Shown here: one piece after another, positions 46,479-58,680 of the stretch
Numbering within the stretch: the stretch's first letter is position 1
How the letters are laid out: every line of letters starts with the position of its first letter
From: Trachythela sp. YZ-2020
Lineage: Eukaryota > Cnidaria > Anthozoa > Malacalcyonacea > Clavulariidae
Direction of reading: 5' to 3'
DNA length: 64,000 nucleotides
Assembly: GCA_016169945.1 (NCBI GenBank)
Contig: JADLSH010000388.1
Coordinates: 310,001-374,000, forward strand
Position numbers and translations under genes: made by a program
Notes under the pieces: generated by a model
Told to the model about the DNA's origin: nothing
What the model saw: the letters and a program-made list of their open reading frames with translations, nothing else
Database searches by the model: none

Positions 46479-47870
46479 ATGTCTTATCCTTGTGAGGTGT
46501 GTAGAAAGTCATTCTCAACATCAAGTTAATCGTGCACGTCAAAAAATAACCTTTCATGATGCGCGTATGGATGGACGAAAACTGAATACCATCCTTGACA
46601 AATTTACTACAGTTCTGCAACACCCCTTTACGTGCATCGTAGCAGGATGTACACAAAGTTGCAAGATTGTATGGGTAAACACTCTGTTGGAGAATGCTCA
46701 GAAAAATATAAGTCCGCCTCCTCAGCGTATCGATTGGTGTTATGGTCAATGGCAGCCATCCTATTTTGATATGATGAGAACAATATCTGGAATAGAATTC
46801 AGTGAAAGAATACCTGAACATATCGACAAAGCAGATTACCTAGATGTGTCTCAACGGAATTTGATCGTATTGGACGATCTTATCGCGCAATCTGGGAAGA
46901 ACATGTATAGCTGACCTTTCTACAAAAAGCAGTCATCACAGAAATTTGTCCGTCATCTACATTGTCCAAAATATATTTCATAAGGGCATGCAAATGAGAA
47001 ATATTAGTCTCAACGTCCATTATATCGTGCTTTTTAAGTCACCAAGAGATAAGCAAAAAATCTCTATGCTTGCAATACAAATTCATCCCGTCCGAGATTG
47101 CGAGAGTTTTTAAGTAGTTATGAAGAAGCCATGAGTCGTCCTCATGGGTATTTGATGTTGGATTTGAAAGATACAACAGATGATCAACAACGACTCAAAA
47201 AAAATGTATTGTCAGACAAGGCTGAGGATTTAGTCAAATATGTGCGGAAACAGTCCTATCACCATCCGCCTCTTGGAAATGCGATGTATAACACCGAGCA
47301 GCTAATGCAAGAGATCATGAAAGCACCACAGATTCCGAGGTTGAGAAAAGGAAAGCTTTATTCTGACCAACTTAATCGGTTTCTTACACTTAAAAACAAA
47401 ATGGATTTTCTGGTACACCGTCCTGCAATTATTGAAACTCCAGATATTGTTGAAACTCCAGATATTGTTGAAACTCCAGATATTGTTGAAACTCCAGATA
47501 TTGTTGAAACTCCAGATATTGTTGAAACTCCAGATATTGTTGAAACTCCAGATATTGTTGAAACTCCAGATATTGTTGAAACTCCAGATATTGTTGAAAC
47601 TCCAGATATTGTTGAAGATGCTGCTCCTGAACCTATGGAGATAACACCGCCGGTGCCTGCCACTCCTAAACCTGGAACTTTTTCCACAATTGGTTAGACT
47701 CCTCAGATTGGAGACCTAAAGGTTTAGCAATGATGACGCTACAGCAACGAGATGGTTACGAGCAAAGACTACTTCACGAGAGACCAAAATATATTCCTAT
47801 GAAAGCTGAGAATATTGCAAGATTATCACCTGAAGACAGACAAACTATGACAACTTTTTAAAGATACAAA
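46479..47870 (+). pseudogene. Virus-like packaging ATPase (FtsK/HerA-type), copy 2
   Basis: The longest of three relics. ATG at 46479 begins a CEVC-type zinc knuckle that hits a stop after ~16 codons. From 46550 to 46913 the ATPase N-half is open: the Walker A position reads AGCTQSCKI, in which the second glycine and the final Ser/Thr are replaced, and Walker B reads LIVLDDL. 46914-47097 is full of stops. 47098-47697 is open again (EFLSSYEEAMSRPHGYLM…), ending in ten hexapeptide repeats and a Pro-rich tail. Such ATPases pump DNA into virions in adintovirus/Maverick-type elements. Clearly non-functional. Confidence 0.6.
47431..47610 (+). repeat. 18-bp x 10 coding repeat (IVETPD)
   Basis: Ten perfect or near-perfect copies of gatattgttgaaactcca in frame, coding IVETPD each time (first unit IIETPD). 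They lie in the C-terminal tail of the ATPase relic. Near-identity of the units points to recent expansion by slippage. Confidence 0.9.
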
Positions 47871-48944
47871 AGACACCTAAACGATACGCTCTTAGTAGCA
47901 GACCTTATTAACGGTGAAAAAGAAATTTTAATCAGTAAATGTGTTAAAATGAATTCTGTGTGTGCTGACTAACAATGTACATTGTACAATATTTCCCCGT
48001 CCTATAATTACATATTCTCTCCTTTTGCAAATCCAACAGTTAATTACCCGTATTGACTTTTACAACGCACAGCTAAACCGGTTTATATGCATGTTTGTAT
48101 ATGCTTGAAAAAGTTGTTTAAATCTCGATTGTACGCACTTTACTATACACATAAACGCTTGAAAAAACTTATTAGGTCGTCTAAGAAAGAAACACTCCAC
48201 TAGATACGAGAGTGTATAAAAATCAGAAATTATACGACAACAAAGCCCACAAATATGTTGAACTCCGCAAAAATTCGCCGTGCCTTGTGACGTCATATTA
48301 ATGAGGGTTGAGAAGTCTCAAAGAGTCGGACCGAGTTGCATAAATAATCAGATATCAAGGGAGTGGTCCACCCCTTGCTCCATCCCATCTGACCCCTGCC
48401 CCTCATCCCCCCTCATAATCATGAATATTTATGTTTATGTTTAATTACGCAATGCGTCACCTCATACGCTAATGATGTTCGAATATTTAATGATGCTCCT
48501 CCTTGCTCCTCCCCAAAAAGGGGGGTTGAAAACAACATATATTACTACTAACAGTAGAAATATATGTAACCGGAGAAAACCTATCGCTTTGGCTATATTT
48601 TTACGTGAGTCTGGAGATACTACAGCGAGAATTTAACTCATGCATACAGGATATCAGACATGCAAGGAACTTGAGATCGTACGGGGGGGGTGGTTGATAC
48701 CTGCATGGCTGCATCAACTCAAAACGAGAAGGTAAACTCAAGAAAATGTTTGAGATTTTTTCTAATATTCCGAAAAATCCCTCCTCATTGGGCTACTCGA
48801 ATCGAACTACTATTTAACCCCCTCAAATTGTTGCGTATAATCATTTTAGACATAATTCATTTGCAAAATCGCTTGAGAAGACTTCATTAAAAACGTTTTA
48901 GTTTGAATATTTTCTTCCCTTCTATTTCCATCCCTTTGTTGTAG
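47871..48944. other. Non-coding; LRR-module intron
   Basis: The end of the virus-like relic fades by about 47.95 kb. From about 48560 (accggagaaaacctatcgc…) the module intron shared with 57.8 and 3.7 kb leads into the LRR exon at 48945. No gene seen. Confidence 0.5.
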
Positions 48945-49016
48945 AGATTTAACGAATAATAATATCAAAAAGATTGGGCGAGGAGCCTTTAATGATTTGG
49001 GGAATTTGATCAAAGT
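48945..49016 (+). CDS. LRR exon, type A
   Basis: Intact 72-nt exon after ttgttgtag, before GTAAGTA, coding DLTNNNIKKIGRGAFNDLG…. The type B partner downstream survives only as a ~20-nt end (49229-49248) before its donor GTAAGTACC, so this module has lost its second repeat. Confidence 0.7.
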
Positions 49017-49228
49017 GTAAGTATGGATATTATGTGTCTAATAATGCATAAAATATCAATTTCAACAAACGTTGAATAGATTTAAAAATATATATATACT
49101 TTGCGAAGAGAAATGACATTGGAACCTCAAGATATTTTAAATTTAATTCATAAAGATCCTCAGTTTGCTACAGTTTCGAATAAGGTTTTCTTATATAGTA
49201 TACTCGCCCATAATACAATGTAAACCGT

Positions 49229-49248
49229 AAACTCTCCTTACGTCACCT
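49229..49248 (+). pseudogene. Remnant of LRR type B exon
   Basis: The last ~20 nt of a B exon (…ctccttacgtcacct) with an intact donor, but no upstream exon body or acceptor. Confidence 0.45.
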
Positions 49249-49918
49249 GTAAGTACCTCGTTTTCTATATAGTTTGATATCACTTCTTAAAATATTTTCT
49301 CTTAAACAACTCTCGTAGACTCTTGCTCCTTGTAGGAGAAAAATGGAGTAGCCGGAGAAACTTATCGCGTCGACTATTTATTTTACGTAACTATGGAAGC
49401 CAGAGCGATCGAACGTTTGATCCAGGATCTCAGACGTGCAAGGCGCGTCTAACTACCGTGCATCCAAGGTCGTCGTGAGCGTGGGGATAATCCCTGCATT
49501 AACTGTCATTGGCAACGTTTTGACATTTTGACAGATACTCCAATTGCACTATCCATAATCGAAAATTACGATCTAAATCACTAAGGTTACTGTGTATGGT
49601 CATTTTATCAATAATTCCTTTGCAGGAATTGAGATGAGTACCAAGGTTCCCAAAATTTTATATGTTCTAAGGGAAGAATACTACCAAACCTTCCTATTTC
49701 CCCACACCTCACAAAAGTGATTGCTAGAATGAAAATGGGAAAGAGTCTTTATTTCAAATCTTCAATTTATACAAGGCCGGTTAAAAATAGAAAAATTTCT
49801 TGAAATTTACTAAGGAAATTGAAAGCTATTGCGGCTGTGCAGTCGTGCCTTTGTGAGCTCCGACAGATTTTAGTAAACTTGTTTTATAACACCTTTTTAC
49901 TTTTCTAAATTGAATCAT
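49249..49918. other. LRR-module intron
   Basis: Matches module intron (…gtagactcttgctccttg…, gatctcagacgtgcaagg…). No gene before the LINE ORF1-like frame. Confidence 0.5.
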
Positions 49919-49921
49919 GAC

Positions 49922-51042
49922 CGATAGAAGAGATAGATAATCAACCATCTAGCGAAAAACAGTGTGCGAACGAGAATCAAAATCGAATTCCCGAACTAAG
50001 ACTTTCATGGTCGGGAGACTTTGACTCGTTCAAAACGTTTGTTGATAACGTTTTGAACTTGGAAGGAATATGGTCGTCTCCCGGTGGAGAAAAGAAGTTA
50101 TTTGTGAGCGCCGAAGCTAGTATACATTGTTGGAAAAATAATAAATTTCTCATGGTTGAAGGGAAACAGGCAAGCAATGTTAATCGTATAATTACGATGC
50201 ATGTAGTTGGTGACTTCGACGGTCAAAGCTATAAGTATATTACTAGTCCGTCTCATAACTCGTGTAAATGTTCTGAAGTGAGTTTTGATATCGAGGGTGT
50301 GAAATTAGATATCGCTATTTTGGAATCGAAACTAAAACAGCAATCAAACTTGCTAACTAAACTGCAGGAAAGTATAGATAAATTGAGTTCAATAGCCATA
50401 AACTCTCCTAAGAATACGTCGAACGAAGTCGTTATCCAAGATGATAATTATAACAGTCCCACTGCGCTGCATCTATCAAAGGAATCCGATGAGTATCATG
50501 CGGGTGACTTGAGTTTAATAATCATAGACTCTCCTAAGAATACGTCAAACGAAATAGTAATTCAAGATGATAATTATAATAGTCACATTTCGCCTGATCG
50601 GCTGCGTATATCAAAAGAAACTGATGAGTGTCATGCGGGTTACTTCGTCCGAAGTTTGCCTAGAAAATACCTACCCTCCGAACAAAGGCTCGGACTTAAG
50701 GATGTGTCGAAAGTCACGCAAACCAACCTGTATTTAATAATCCTATAGAAAGAGGAGTAAATGAGGCAGTTACTCAAACCAATGATGCCGCTAGTATCTC
50801 TAAAACACAATTAGCCGAATATCAATGCCAACAACAGTACAGTTACCGTTCTTATAAAGCTAACGTAGTGTCAAAACATACACAAACTCTCAAGATTATA
50901 AATACTAGGAAACCCCAAGTTTATACAAGTAAACATCAACGTAATTACCAGCGCAGCAATCAACAAATTCACAGAGCTTACCAACACAAGAATACCTTTC
51001 AAAATGCCTTATTAATTAATCAGAGAGACCAAAGGGAGTGTT
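49922..51042 (+). pseudogene. LINE ORF1-like protein of outer CR1-like element
   Basis: Open frame from just after a stop at 49919 (PIEEIDNQPSSEK…) to 50748, then a shifted open frame to about 51042 rich in Gln/Asn/Tyr/Lys. A domain near the start reads RLSWSGDFDSFKTFV…GIWSSPGGEKKLF. It is followed by a heptad-like coiled coil (LDIAILESKLKQQSNLLTKL) and two tandem ~42-residue repeats (SPKNTSNEVVIQDDNYN…, SPKNTSNEIVIQDDNYN…). Coiled coil and position upstream of an endonuclease fit an RNA-binding ORF1, but the family is not certain. The start has no in-frame ATG, only one in a neighbouring frame at 49918. Split from its ORF2 by the LINE at about 51.05-52.86 kb. Confidence 0.45.
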
Positions 51043-51049
51043 AAGAGAT

Positions 51050-52722
51050 TCAACAAAATCTTGGAGCCACAAAAGAGCAACAGAACGATTATCTTAATAT
51101 TAATATAATATTTATATATAAGACAATCAATGCTCTTATTGGAGCGAACAATGCTACAAACTCCAGGGTGCACACCCCTGAAATAGAAACTGAAGAGGCA
51201 GCTGAAAAACTACAATCTGTGTTTACTAAACCTTGGGAAAATCTGAGAAACGAAAATAAATTGGACGTTGATGAAGTAAATCACCTGCTTAAAGAAACAC
51301 CGCCACCTCTGCCCTCAATTGGTCAAGTCAAAAGTTGTCTAAAACACTTAAATTCAAGGAAAGCGACTGGTGTGGACGAGATTCCGGCTTGGCTACTCAA
51401 ACGTTTCGCGGAAGATCTTGCACCTGTGGTACATAATGTTGTCACATGTAGTATCAATCAATGTCAGTACCCATCACTATACAAACATGCCTTAATAACA
51501 CCTGTAGCTAAGGTCCCAAATCCACGTGATATAGATAATGATTTCCGCCAGATCTCAGTACTTCCCCAGATGGCCAAAGTCCTAGAAAAACTTCAACTCC
51601 AACTGAATGGCACGGATCTCAAGGTTAAAAATAACCAACATGCATTTACCCACGGACGGTCTACTGTAACTGCCTTAATATCTATGACTCAAAAATGGTA
51701 CAATGCTACAGACAACTCTCTAACTGGTAGAAAAGGCGTTCATGCTGTTTTTCTAGATTTCCGGAAGGCCTTCAACCTGGTGAACCACAACATTTTACTT
51801 GAAAAACTTGCGCATATGAACATTAACAAATCATTATGGTTATGGATTAGAAGTTTTCTCACGGGAAGAACTCAACAGGTAAATTTAAGCGGAATCTTAT
51901 CGTCAACTGCCAGCTGCCCTTGTGGCGTTCCACAGGGCTCAGTAATTTCGCCAGCACTTTTTAATGTACATATAAATGATTTGGAAGACTCGATCCCTGA
52001 TAATCTGAATATAGATACGGATAAATACGCTGATGATTGCACTCAGGACCAACTAGTCGAACAAGGTACATACAGCTCAATGCAAGTCGCAATAGACTGT
52101 GTGTGTAAGTGGGCTGAAACAAACAAAATGGAACTAAACTCTAAGAAAACTAAAGACATGTGGATATGCTTTACAAATTCTGTTCAAGAACCACCTCCAA
52201 TTCAAATAGCAGATGCTGTTATTGAAAGAGTAAAAACTACTTGGTGTTTGGTGTCAAAATAACATGAAATGGAACGAACATATTGAGCAAATCACGCGTA
52301 AAGCAAACAAAAGACTTTACCATTTGAGGCAGTGTAAAAAAGCTCATCTGCCTGCAGAGGTTGGTCTTACTACCTACATCTCGAAGATTAGACCTATCCT
52401 AGAGTATGCTAGTCCAGTTTGGTGTGGCCTACCGGGATATTTGCAAAGTGAAGTGGAAAAGGTACAATTGAGAAGCCTAAGAATATTAGGTTTGAGAAAT
52501 GACTCCCTACCAACCTTAGAAGATAGAAGAGGTTGTGCAGCAAATCGTGAGTTTGAACGGATATGTAGAGACCCAGACCATCCATGTCACAAGCTTCTGC
52601 CAGAAAAGATAGTCAATCCGTATGGTTTGCGCGGAGGTTTTAAAGAGTACCAAATCTCTTCCAAAACAGAAACACACAAAAACTCGTTTATGCCGCGATG
52701 CTGTAACCAAGTAATTTTATGA
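51050..52722 (+). pseudogene. CR1/L2-like LINE RT inserted in another LINE
   Basis: 5'-truncated copy. 51168-52262 is open and carries the RT: KATGVDEIPAWLLK, VFLDFRKAFNLVNHN, GVPQGSVISPALFNVHINDL and YADD. A frame break near 52258 then leads to the thumb and C-terminus (MKWNEHIEQITRKANKRLYHL …) ending at 52722. The 3' tail runs to about 52865 and ends in an (ATT)n-like run. YADD and overall wording separate it from the YVDD LINEs at 1, 8.7 and 52.9 kb, so it is a different family. Its position between ORF1-like and endonuclease parts of another LINE shows nested insertion. No endonuclease domain in this copy. Confidence 0.75.
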
Positions 52723-52869
52723 AACTGATTTTGAACCTTTTTACACAATCTTAAGTTTACCTATCATATATAGTAAATATTTTTTAATTGTAATCATAGC
52801 ACTATTTAATTATGTAAATCCATTGTATTTCTTGTCCTAAGATGGATAATTAAAATATTATTATTATAT

Positions 52870-55693
52870 AACGAATCAAAACAAGCATTATAATCCCTCT
52901 GCCTTGCAACATCGCATAGCACAACCTGTTTTTTCGAACCCGACTAACGAACAAAACAGCAAGAGATGGGAGCAGAACACAAACACGATCACGAACAGTA
53001 GATTGGGAAAAGCACCTACAATATGTAAACCGAGTCTCGTACGCCGAGACGCTAGTCTAAATCTTGTTCTCAATCACGCTGTTTCGAAAATTCCCACTAG
53101 AATTAGTGTCAGACAGTCCCGAGGCCACGTGTCGTTTAAATTGTAAACAAATTCCTACTAACTCTATAAGTACAAGTGGTAGGATACCTAAACAAAGTGC
53201 CTCTACTAGCTCTTCTGTTCCTTCTATTCCCCTAACTGAGCCGACCTATTTTGCGCCAATATTATCTTTAGCTAATGTTATGTCACTTGTACCAAAAATA
53301 GATGAAGTCTGCTTATTCTTTTTCCAAAATATAGTTGATATCTGCTGTGTTACGGAAACGTGGCTTAAAGACGTGATCGATGATAGCGTTATAAATATTC
53401 AAAATTACACTTTAATACGGAAAGACAGGATGTTATTATGCGCAACACGGTGGAGTTGCCCTCTATATAAGAGATCCTATCAAATTTGAAAGGCTAAATC
53501 AATATGAAAGTAACAACCACATTGAGGTTCTCTGGTGTAAATTGCGCCCACACCGCCTCCCCCGCGGTTTTTCGCGTTTAATTATTGGAGTCCTATACCA
53601 TCCCCCCTCTTCAGATGACGATCAGATGATTGAATACCTATTGAATATCCTGTCCAACATCGAATGCTCACATCCAAACTTTGCACTATTACTAGCGGGT
53701 GATTTTAATCGTTTAGATGTGTCCCAAGTGATTAATCAGTTTAGCTTAAAGCAGCTGGTAAACTTTGCCACCCGAGGAGAAATGACTTTAGATTTTATCT
53801 TAACAAATTTGAACGATTCCTACCAGAAACCTCTTAAGTCTTCACCTTTTGGTCTTTCCAACCATTTACAGTTACAATCTACCCAAAAGTCAGACCGAAA
53901 CGTGCGAAACCATTCAAAAAGGTTACAGTTAGAGACATGCGCTTAAGTTCTAAGCAGGCACTTGCAAGATACTTGAACTCTATTGATTGGTCCATTATGG
54001 ATACACTAGAAAGCACCGAAGAAAAATGCCAGTTTTTTAACAACATTGTTCATATTGGACTAGGTACAATAATGCCTTCAAGAACCGTAAAAATTCATCC
54101 ATGGTTAACGGGGCATTTAAAATCCTTAATTCAGAAACGTCAATAAGCACTTTCTCAAAACCGCCCTATTAGGTTTAGGTACTATCGCAACCGCGTCAAC
54201 AGAGAACGGAAGTCGTGTAAAGTCAAATACTATCAAGCAAGAGTAAAATCACTAAAAAATAATGATCCCAAGAAATGGTGGTCGGAATGCAAAAAGTCGT
54301 GTGGGATGTCCAAACCAACAAAGGATATCGTGAGTATTTACCAACAAGAGTATTTACCTCTTTTATCAACAAATAGACTTGATACTAGTAACTCCGAAGT
54401 AACTTCGATTTCTTTAGACGCTGTCGAAAGACAACTCGCCTTGATCAATGCATCTAAGGCCTGCGGTCCAGACAATATTCCAAATTGGATGCTTAAAGAT
54501 TTTGCGTTCATCTTGGCTGTACCAGTATGCAAGATAATCAACTCGTCCTTTATTGAGAAACCCCTGCCTCACATTTGGAAGTGCGCTAATGTCACACCTG
54601 CACCCAAGAATCCTTCAATCAGTGATATTAATAAAGACCTACGTCCTATATATTTAACGCCCACCGTTTGCAAGATTACCGAAGACTAAGACGTGGTAAG
54701 AGATCATGTCAAGCCAGCGGTCCGCAGGAATATAGGACGTGACCAATACGGCAGTATTCCTGATTCATCAACCACTCATGCCCATCACTTGTAGCGAGGT
54801 GAGAGTACTAGCATTTGATTACAAAAAAGATGTTGACCTAATCGACCATAACATTCTCATTTCCAAACTGTCAAATTACGGTGTTAATCCTCATATCGTG
54901 AACTGGATCTGCGACTTTTTAAGAAATAGATCCCAAAGAGTCAAGTCAGCAGAGAATTGTTAATCAGAATGGAGATCAGTCCAGGCTGGTGTTCCGCAAG
55001 GAACAAAACTCGGCCCGTGGTTATTTTTAATTGTGATTGAAGATCTTCAGATTGCGTTATCTAATGGCACAGTTAAGTACGTTGATGACACCGCACCTTA
55101 TGAAATTATCCCGTAAGGTTTGCCTAGTACCGCCCAGTCGCTTGTGGACGAGGTAGTGGTGTGGTCGCATGATATGATAATAATTTTCAACTCCACCCCA
55201 AAAAGTGCAAGGAGATGAGGATTTCGTTTTCAAGACCAACTACCAATATGAAAAACTGCGTATGGATACAAACATTATCGAGACAGTCGATTCTCTTAAA
55301 CTTCTTGGTGTAAAAATTAAAAAAGATTTAAAATGGAATGCTCATATTAATATTACAATTAAGAAAGCTTCTAAAAGACTTTACTTTCTGTTACAATTGA
55401 AGCGTGCAAAGGTACCTCCAGAGGATCTTATCAAGTTTTGTATTTCGTGTATTCGTTCAGTCCTCCTCTACGCATGTCAAGTTTTCCATTATAATCTCCC
55501 AGAGTATTTGAACATGTCCTTACAACAAACGCAAAAGCGGGCAATAAAGATTATCTACGGGTACGATACTCCGTACGATCAAGCACTGGAATATGCACGA
55601 ATTAACAAACTTTGTGAGTGTAGGCAACAACTATGTGATGATTTCTTTAATAAAGTAGTTTCAAATCCGAGAGACCGATTATATATGACCTAG
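52870..55693 (+). pseudogene. CR1-like LINE endonuclease + RT, heavily mutated
   Basis: Downstream half of the outer LINE. Endonuclease pieces: ANVMSLVPKIDEV, CCVTETWLKD, LIRKDR (53064-53489), then GVLYHPPSSDDD, LLLAGDFNRLDV, LDFILTN, GLSNH (53542-53946). RT pieces: KACGPDNIPNWMLK (54306-54689), AFDYKKDVDLIDHN (54739-54963, Phe of KAF replaced), VPQGTKLGPWLFL and YVDD (55000-55090), then LKWNAHINITIKKASKRLYFLL to 55693. At least six stops or frame changes. The 3' tail ends near 56036 in a TATC-type microsatellite, as is usual for CR1-type elements. Same broad family as 8697-11399. Confidence 0.75.
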
Positions 55694-56040
55694 TTCCACA
55701 CAATGAAATTCACAAACTTCTCTGAGACATGTAAGATCGTTTGATATTCCAATATGTAGAACAGATCGATGTAAGAACTCCTTTTTGATATCAAGTGCTC
55801 GCCGTCATAACGACAGCAACAGTTATTTTATAAGCGAATTTTAAGTTTTTGTAAATTGTTGCATACTTTTGTAAACGAACTTTATACTTTTGTTTTAAAA
55901 TTGTATTATATGCTTGTACATAACTATTTACATAGATTTTTAAATTTTAATAATATCCACTGTAATTTAAAATCCTTTTCAATTCAGTTGAGCTTAGCTG
56001 TAAGGTTTTTCCATCAAACAATCTATCTATTTATCTATCG

Positions 56041-56515
56041 AAGCAAATCATGTATAACATATTGTTATATAATTGCATGATATTTAACAACTATTTGACG
56101 TGGCTAAGCGTGATTAGTAATTTATCCTGGGGAAAAGTTCTGTTATCTTGTCCTAAATTGTGGAATGCCGTTTCATTTTGAAATCTTACATCTATTAGTC
56201 TCTTGTAAACATAAACAATTTTCTGAAAACGTTATTTATTAAACATGCTTGTGTGAAAACTTCGTGGGATATTTTAATCGCGTTTTGTTAAAAATGAACC
56301 AGTTGCGTCACTAAGGCCAAAATCTGCCATATTTTGGCTTCACTTACTTACGTAGCGCCAATATTAAAGGACAACTCACACAGTCAGCGAATAGATGACG
56401 ATTTACTACGGCCAAACTTACAATACAAGCGAGGATGTAAAATAACAGAGGGAAGAGACAGGACGATAATCTTACACGGAGTACATAACTAGGCGCGACT
56501 AGCATCGCAGGCGCG
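56041..56515. other. Non-coding, AT-rich
   Basis: Nothing recognised between the LINE tail and the microsatellite. Confidence 0.5.
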
Positions 56516-57182
56516 TATAACAATAACAATAACAATAACAATAACAATAACAATAACAATAACAATAACAATAACAATAACAATAACAATAACAATAACA
56601 ATAACAATAACAATAACAATAACAATAACAATAACAATAACAATAACAATAACAATAATAATAAATAACAATAATAATAATAACAACAATAAATAATAAC
56701 AATAACAATAACAATAACAATAACAATAACAATAACAATAACAATAACAATAACAATAACAATAACAATAACAATAACAATAACAATAACAATAACAATA
56801 ACAATAATAATAACAATAACAATAACAATAACAATAACAATAACAATAACAATAACAATAATAACAATAACAATAACAATAACAATAACAATAACAATAA
56901 CAATAATAACAATAACAATAACAATAACAATAACAATAACAATAACAATAACAATAACAATAACAATAACAATAACAATAACAATAACAATAACAATAAC
57001 AATAACAATAACAATAACAATAACAATAACAATAACAATAACAATAACAATAACAATAACAATAACAATAACAATAACAATAACAATAACAATAACAATA
57101 ACAATAACAATAACAATAACAATAACAATAACAATAACAATAACAATAACAATAACAATAACAATAACAATAACAATAACAA
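56516..57182. repeat. (AATAAC)n microsatellite, ~665 bp
   Basis: About 110 copies of a hexanucleotide, with a few AATAAT interruptions clustered at 56657-56695, 56804-56812, 56861 and 56906. The long open frames of Leu or Cys-Tyr it produces on the - strand are artefacts. Confidence 0.95.
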
Positions 57183-57354
57183 ACTATGGCGTAGAGCTTA
57201 CTAATGCCACAGATTATCTGAAGACCAACAGCCAATCAAACAGCGTATTTCCGAGAAATCCACTAAACTGATTTATTTTAGTCACTATATTTAATTTCAT
57301 TACGTTTTAGGCACAATAAATTATACTCTTTCAATTCTAATCCGTTTGTGTTAG

Positions 57355-57426
57355 GGACTTAACGAATAATGGTATTGAAGACATTGAGTCAGGAGCCTTT
57401 AACGATTTGAAAATGTTGACACAGTT
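57355..57426 (+). CDS. LRR exon, type A
   Basis: Intact 72-nt exon after tgtgttag, before GTAAGTA, coding DLTNNGIEDIESGAFNDLK…. Pairs with the B exon 205 bp downstream. Confidence 0.75.
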
Positions 57427-57631
57427 GTAAGTATGGGTGAAATTATATTTATAGTACAAACATGTTGAATAAAAATAAAGAGAAAATATACTTTGCCAAT
57501 AGAAGACTTAAGACTTAAGATATGTTAAATTCAATTCATATCTTTAGTTTACAAGATGTTAGTATTCGGATAACGGTTTTATTTTGTCCGTTATACAATA
57601 ATGACATGTTTATCTTTTAATCATTTTTTAG

Positions 57632-57703
57632 AGATCTATCAAACCAAAAACTTCAAAATATTCCTAAGAAAGTATTTCAAGGCCTCGTGTCCTTACGTAA
57701 CCT
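57632..57703 (+). CDS. LRR exon, type B
   Basis: Intact 72-nt exon after attttttag, before GTAAGTAC, coding DLSNQKLQNIPKKVFQGLVS…. Second half of the module begun at 57355. Confidence 0.75.
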
Positions 57704-57964
57704 GTAAGTACGGCGTTTTCTATATAGTTTGATATTACTTCCTAATCTATTTTCTGAACCAACCCTCTTGAAATCTGCATAAACTATCCTTGTGGGAGAG
57801 AACCAGAGTAACCAAATAAAACCTATCGCGTTCATTATACTATAGAAGCGACAGCGAGTATTTAACTTAGGATCTCAGATGTACAAAGCGCTTTCCCTGA
57901 CTACAGTGCAGCAAAGGACAAAGGTGGTCGCGAGCTGGGTTTGGATTGAATACCTACACCAAAT
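57704..57964. other. LRR-module intron
   Basis: Shares gttttctatatagtttgatattacttcc and gatctcagatgtacaaagcgc phrases with other modules. Confidence 0.55.
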
Positions 57965-58155
57965 TCAATTCATCATAGTCATGGATTACAGTCATCCTAA
58001 TTATGGATTACAGTCATTATAGTCACTGACAATTGACAATAGTCAATATAGCTATGGTCTATAGTCATCATATTTATGGACTATAGTCATCATAGTCATG
58101 GACTATAATCATGATAGTGATGGACTATAGTCATCTAGTCATGGACTATATGAAT
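57965..58155. repeat. Tandem ACTATAGTCAT-type satellite, second array
   Basis: Shorter relative of 43790-44150, in the same position relative to an ATPase relic. Confidence 0.65.
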
Positions 58156-58224
58156 TGCCATCGATATAAAGTGACTCATCATCCATGTTTGAAATCATTC
58201 TACATTGACTCTTGAGAAGTAAAT

Positions 58225-58680
58225 ATGTCTTTTCAATGCGATGTTTGTGGTAAAACGTTGGCAAATGCAAGTAATCGCCTTCGCTTTAAGATGGCTGTCC
58301 ATGCATATCAAAATCGTAATCTTAGACAATAAAACCGTAATGGTCAATGGAGCTACAATCATGAAACACCCCTTTACTTGTATCATGGTAAAACTGTATA
58401 GGCGAAAACTCTCTAGGAAAATTCACAGAAAACTATCAGCCTACCTCCCCAACGTAACATCTGGTGCTATGGACAGTTTTTTGCGTCCTTTATACCCATC
58501 CATATCAATAATTCGTGCCACTCCGCGTAGACACTCCATTTTAACGTGGCAAACGTCCTTGTTGGGCGGACAGTTAGAAAATGATAAAGTCAGCAAAATA
58601 TCTCAGTTTGGGCACTCTGTTAATCTGCTCGGTTGGCCAAATCTGGACAAGTACCTTGTGTTGTTTGATATTACATCCTA
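58225..58680 (+). pseudogene. Virus-like packaging ATPase, 5' fragment copy 3
   Basis: ATG then FQCDVCGKTLANAS, with stops soon after and frame shifts; closely similar to 44218-44600. From 58325 to 58570 it tracks copy 1 base by base with scattered changes. No Walker motif survives. It is the partner of copy 1 in a segmental duplication, not an independent viral insertion. Confidence 0.45.

Noticed and set aside
47358..47687. - strand frame with repeated STISGV, and a + strand LQILLK repeat frame
   Set aside because: Shadows of the 18-bp coding repeat; the IVETPD frame is continuous with the ATPase tail.
56489..57235. Long - strand open frames of Leu or Cys-Tyr repeats
   Set aside because: Products of the AATAAC microsatellite in different frames; no gene features.
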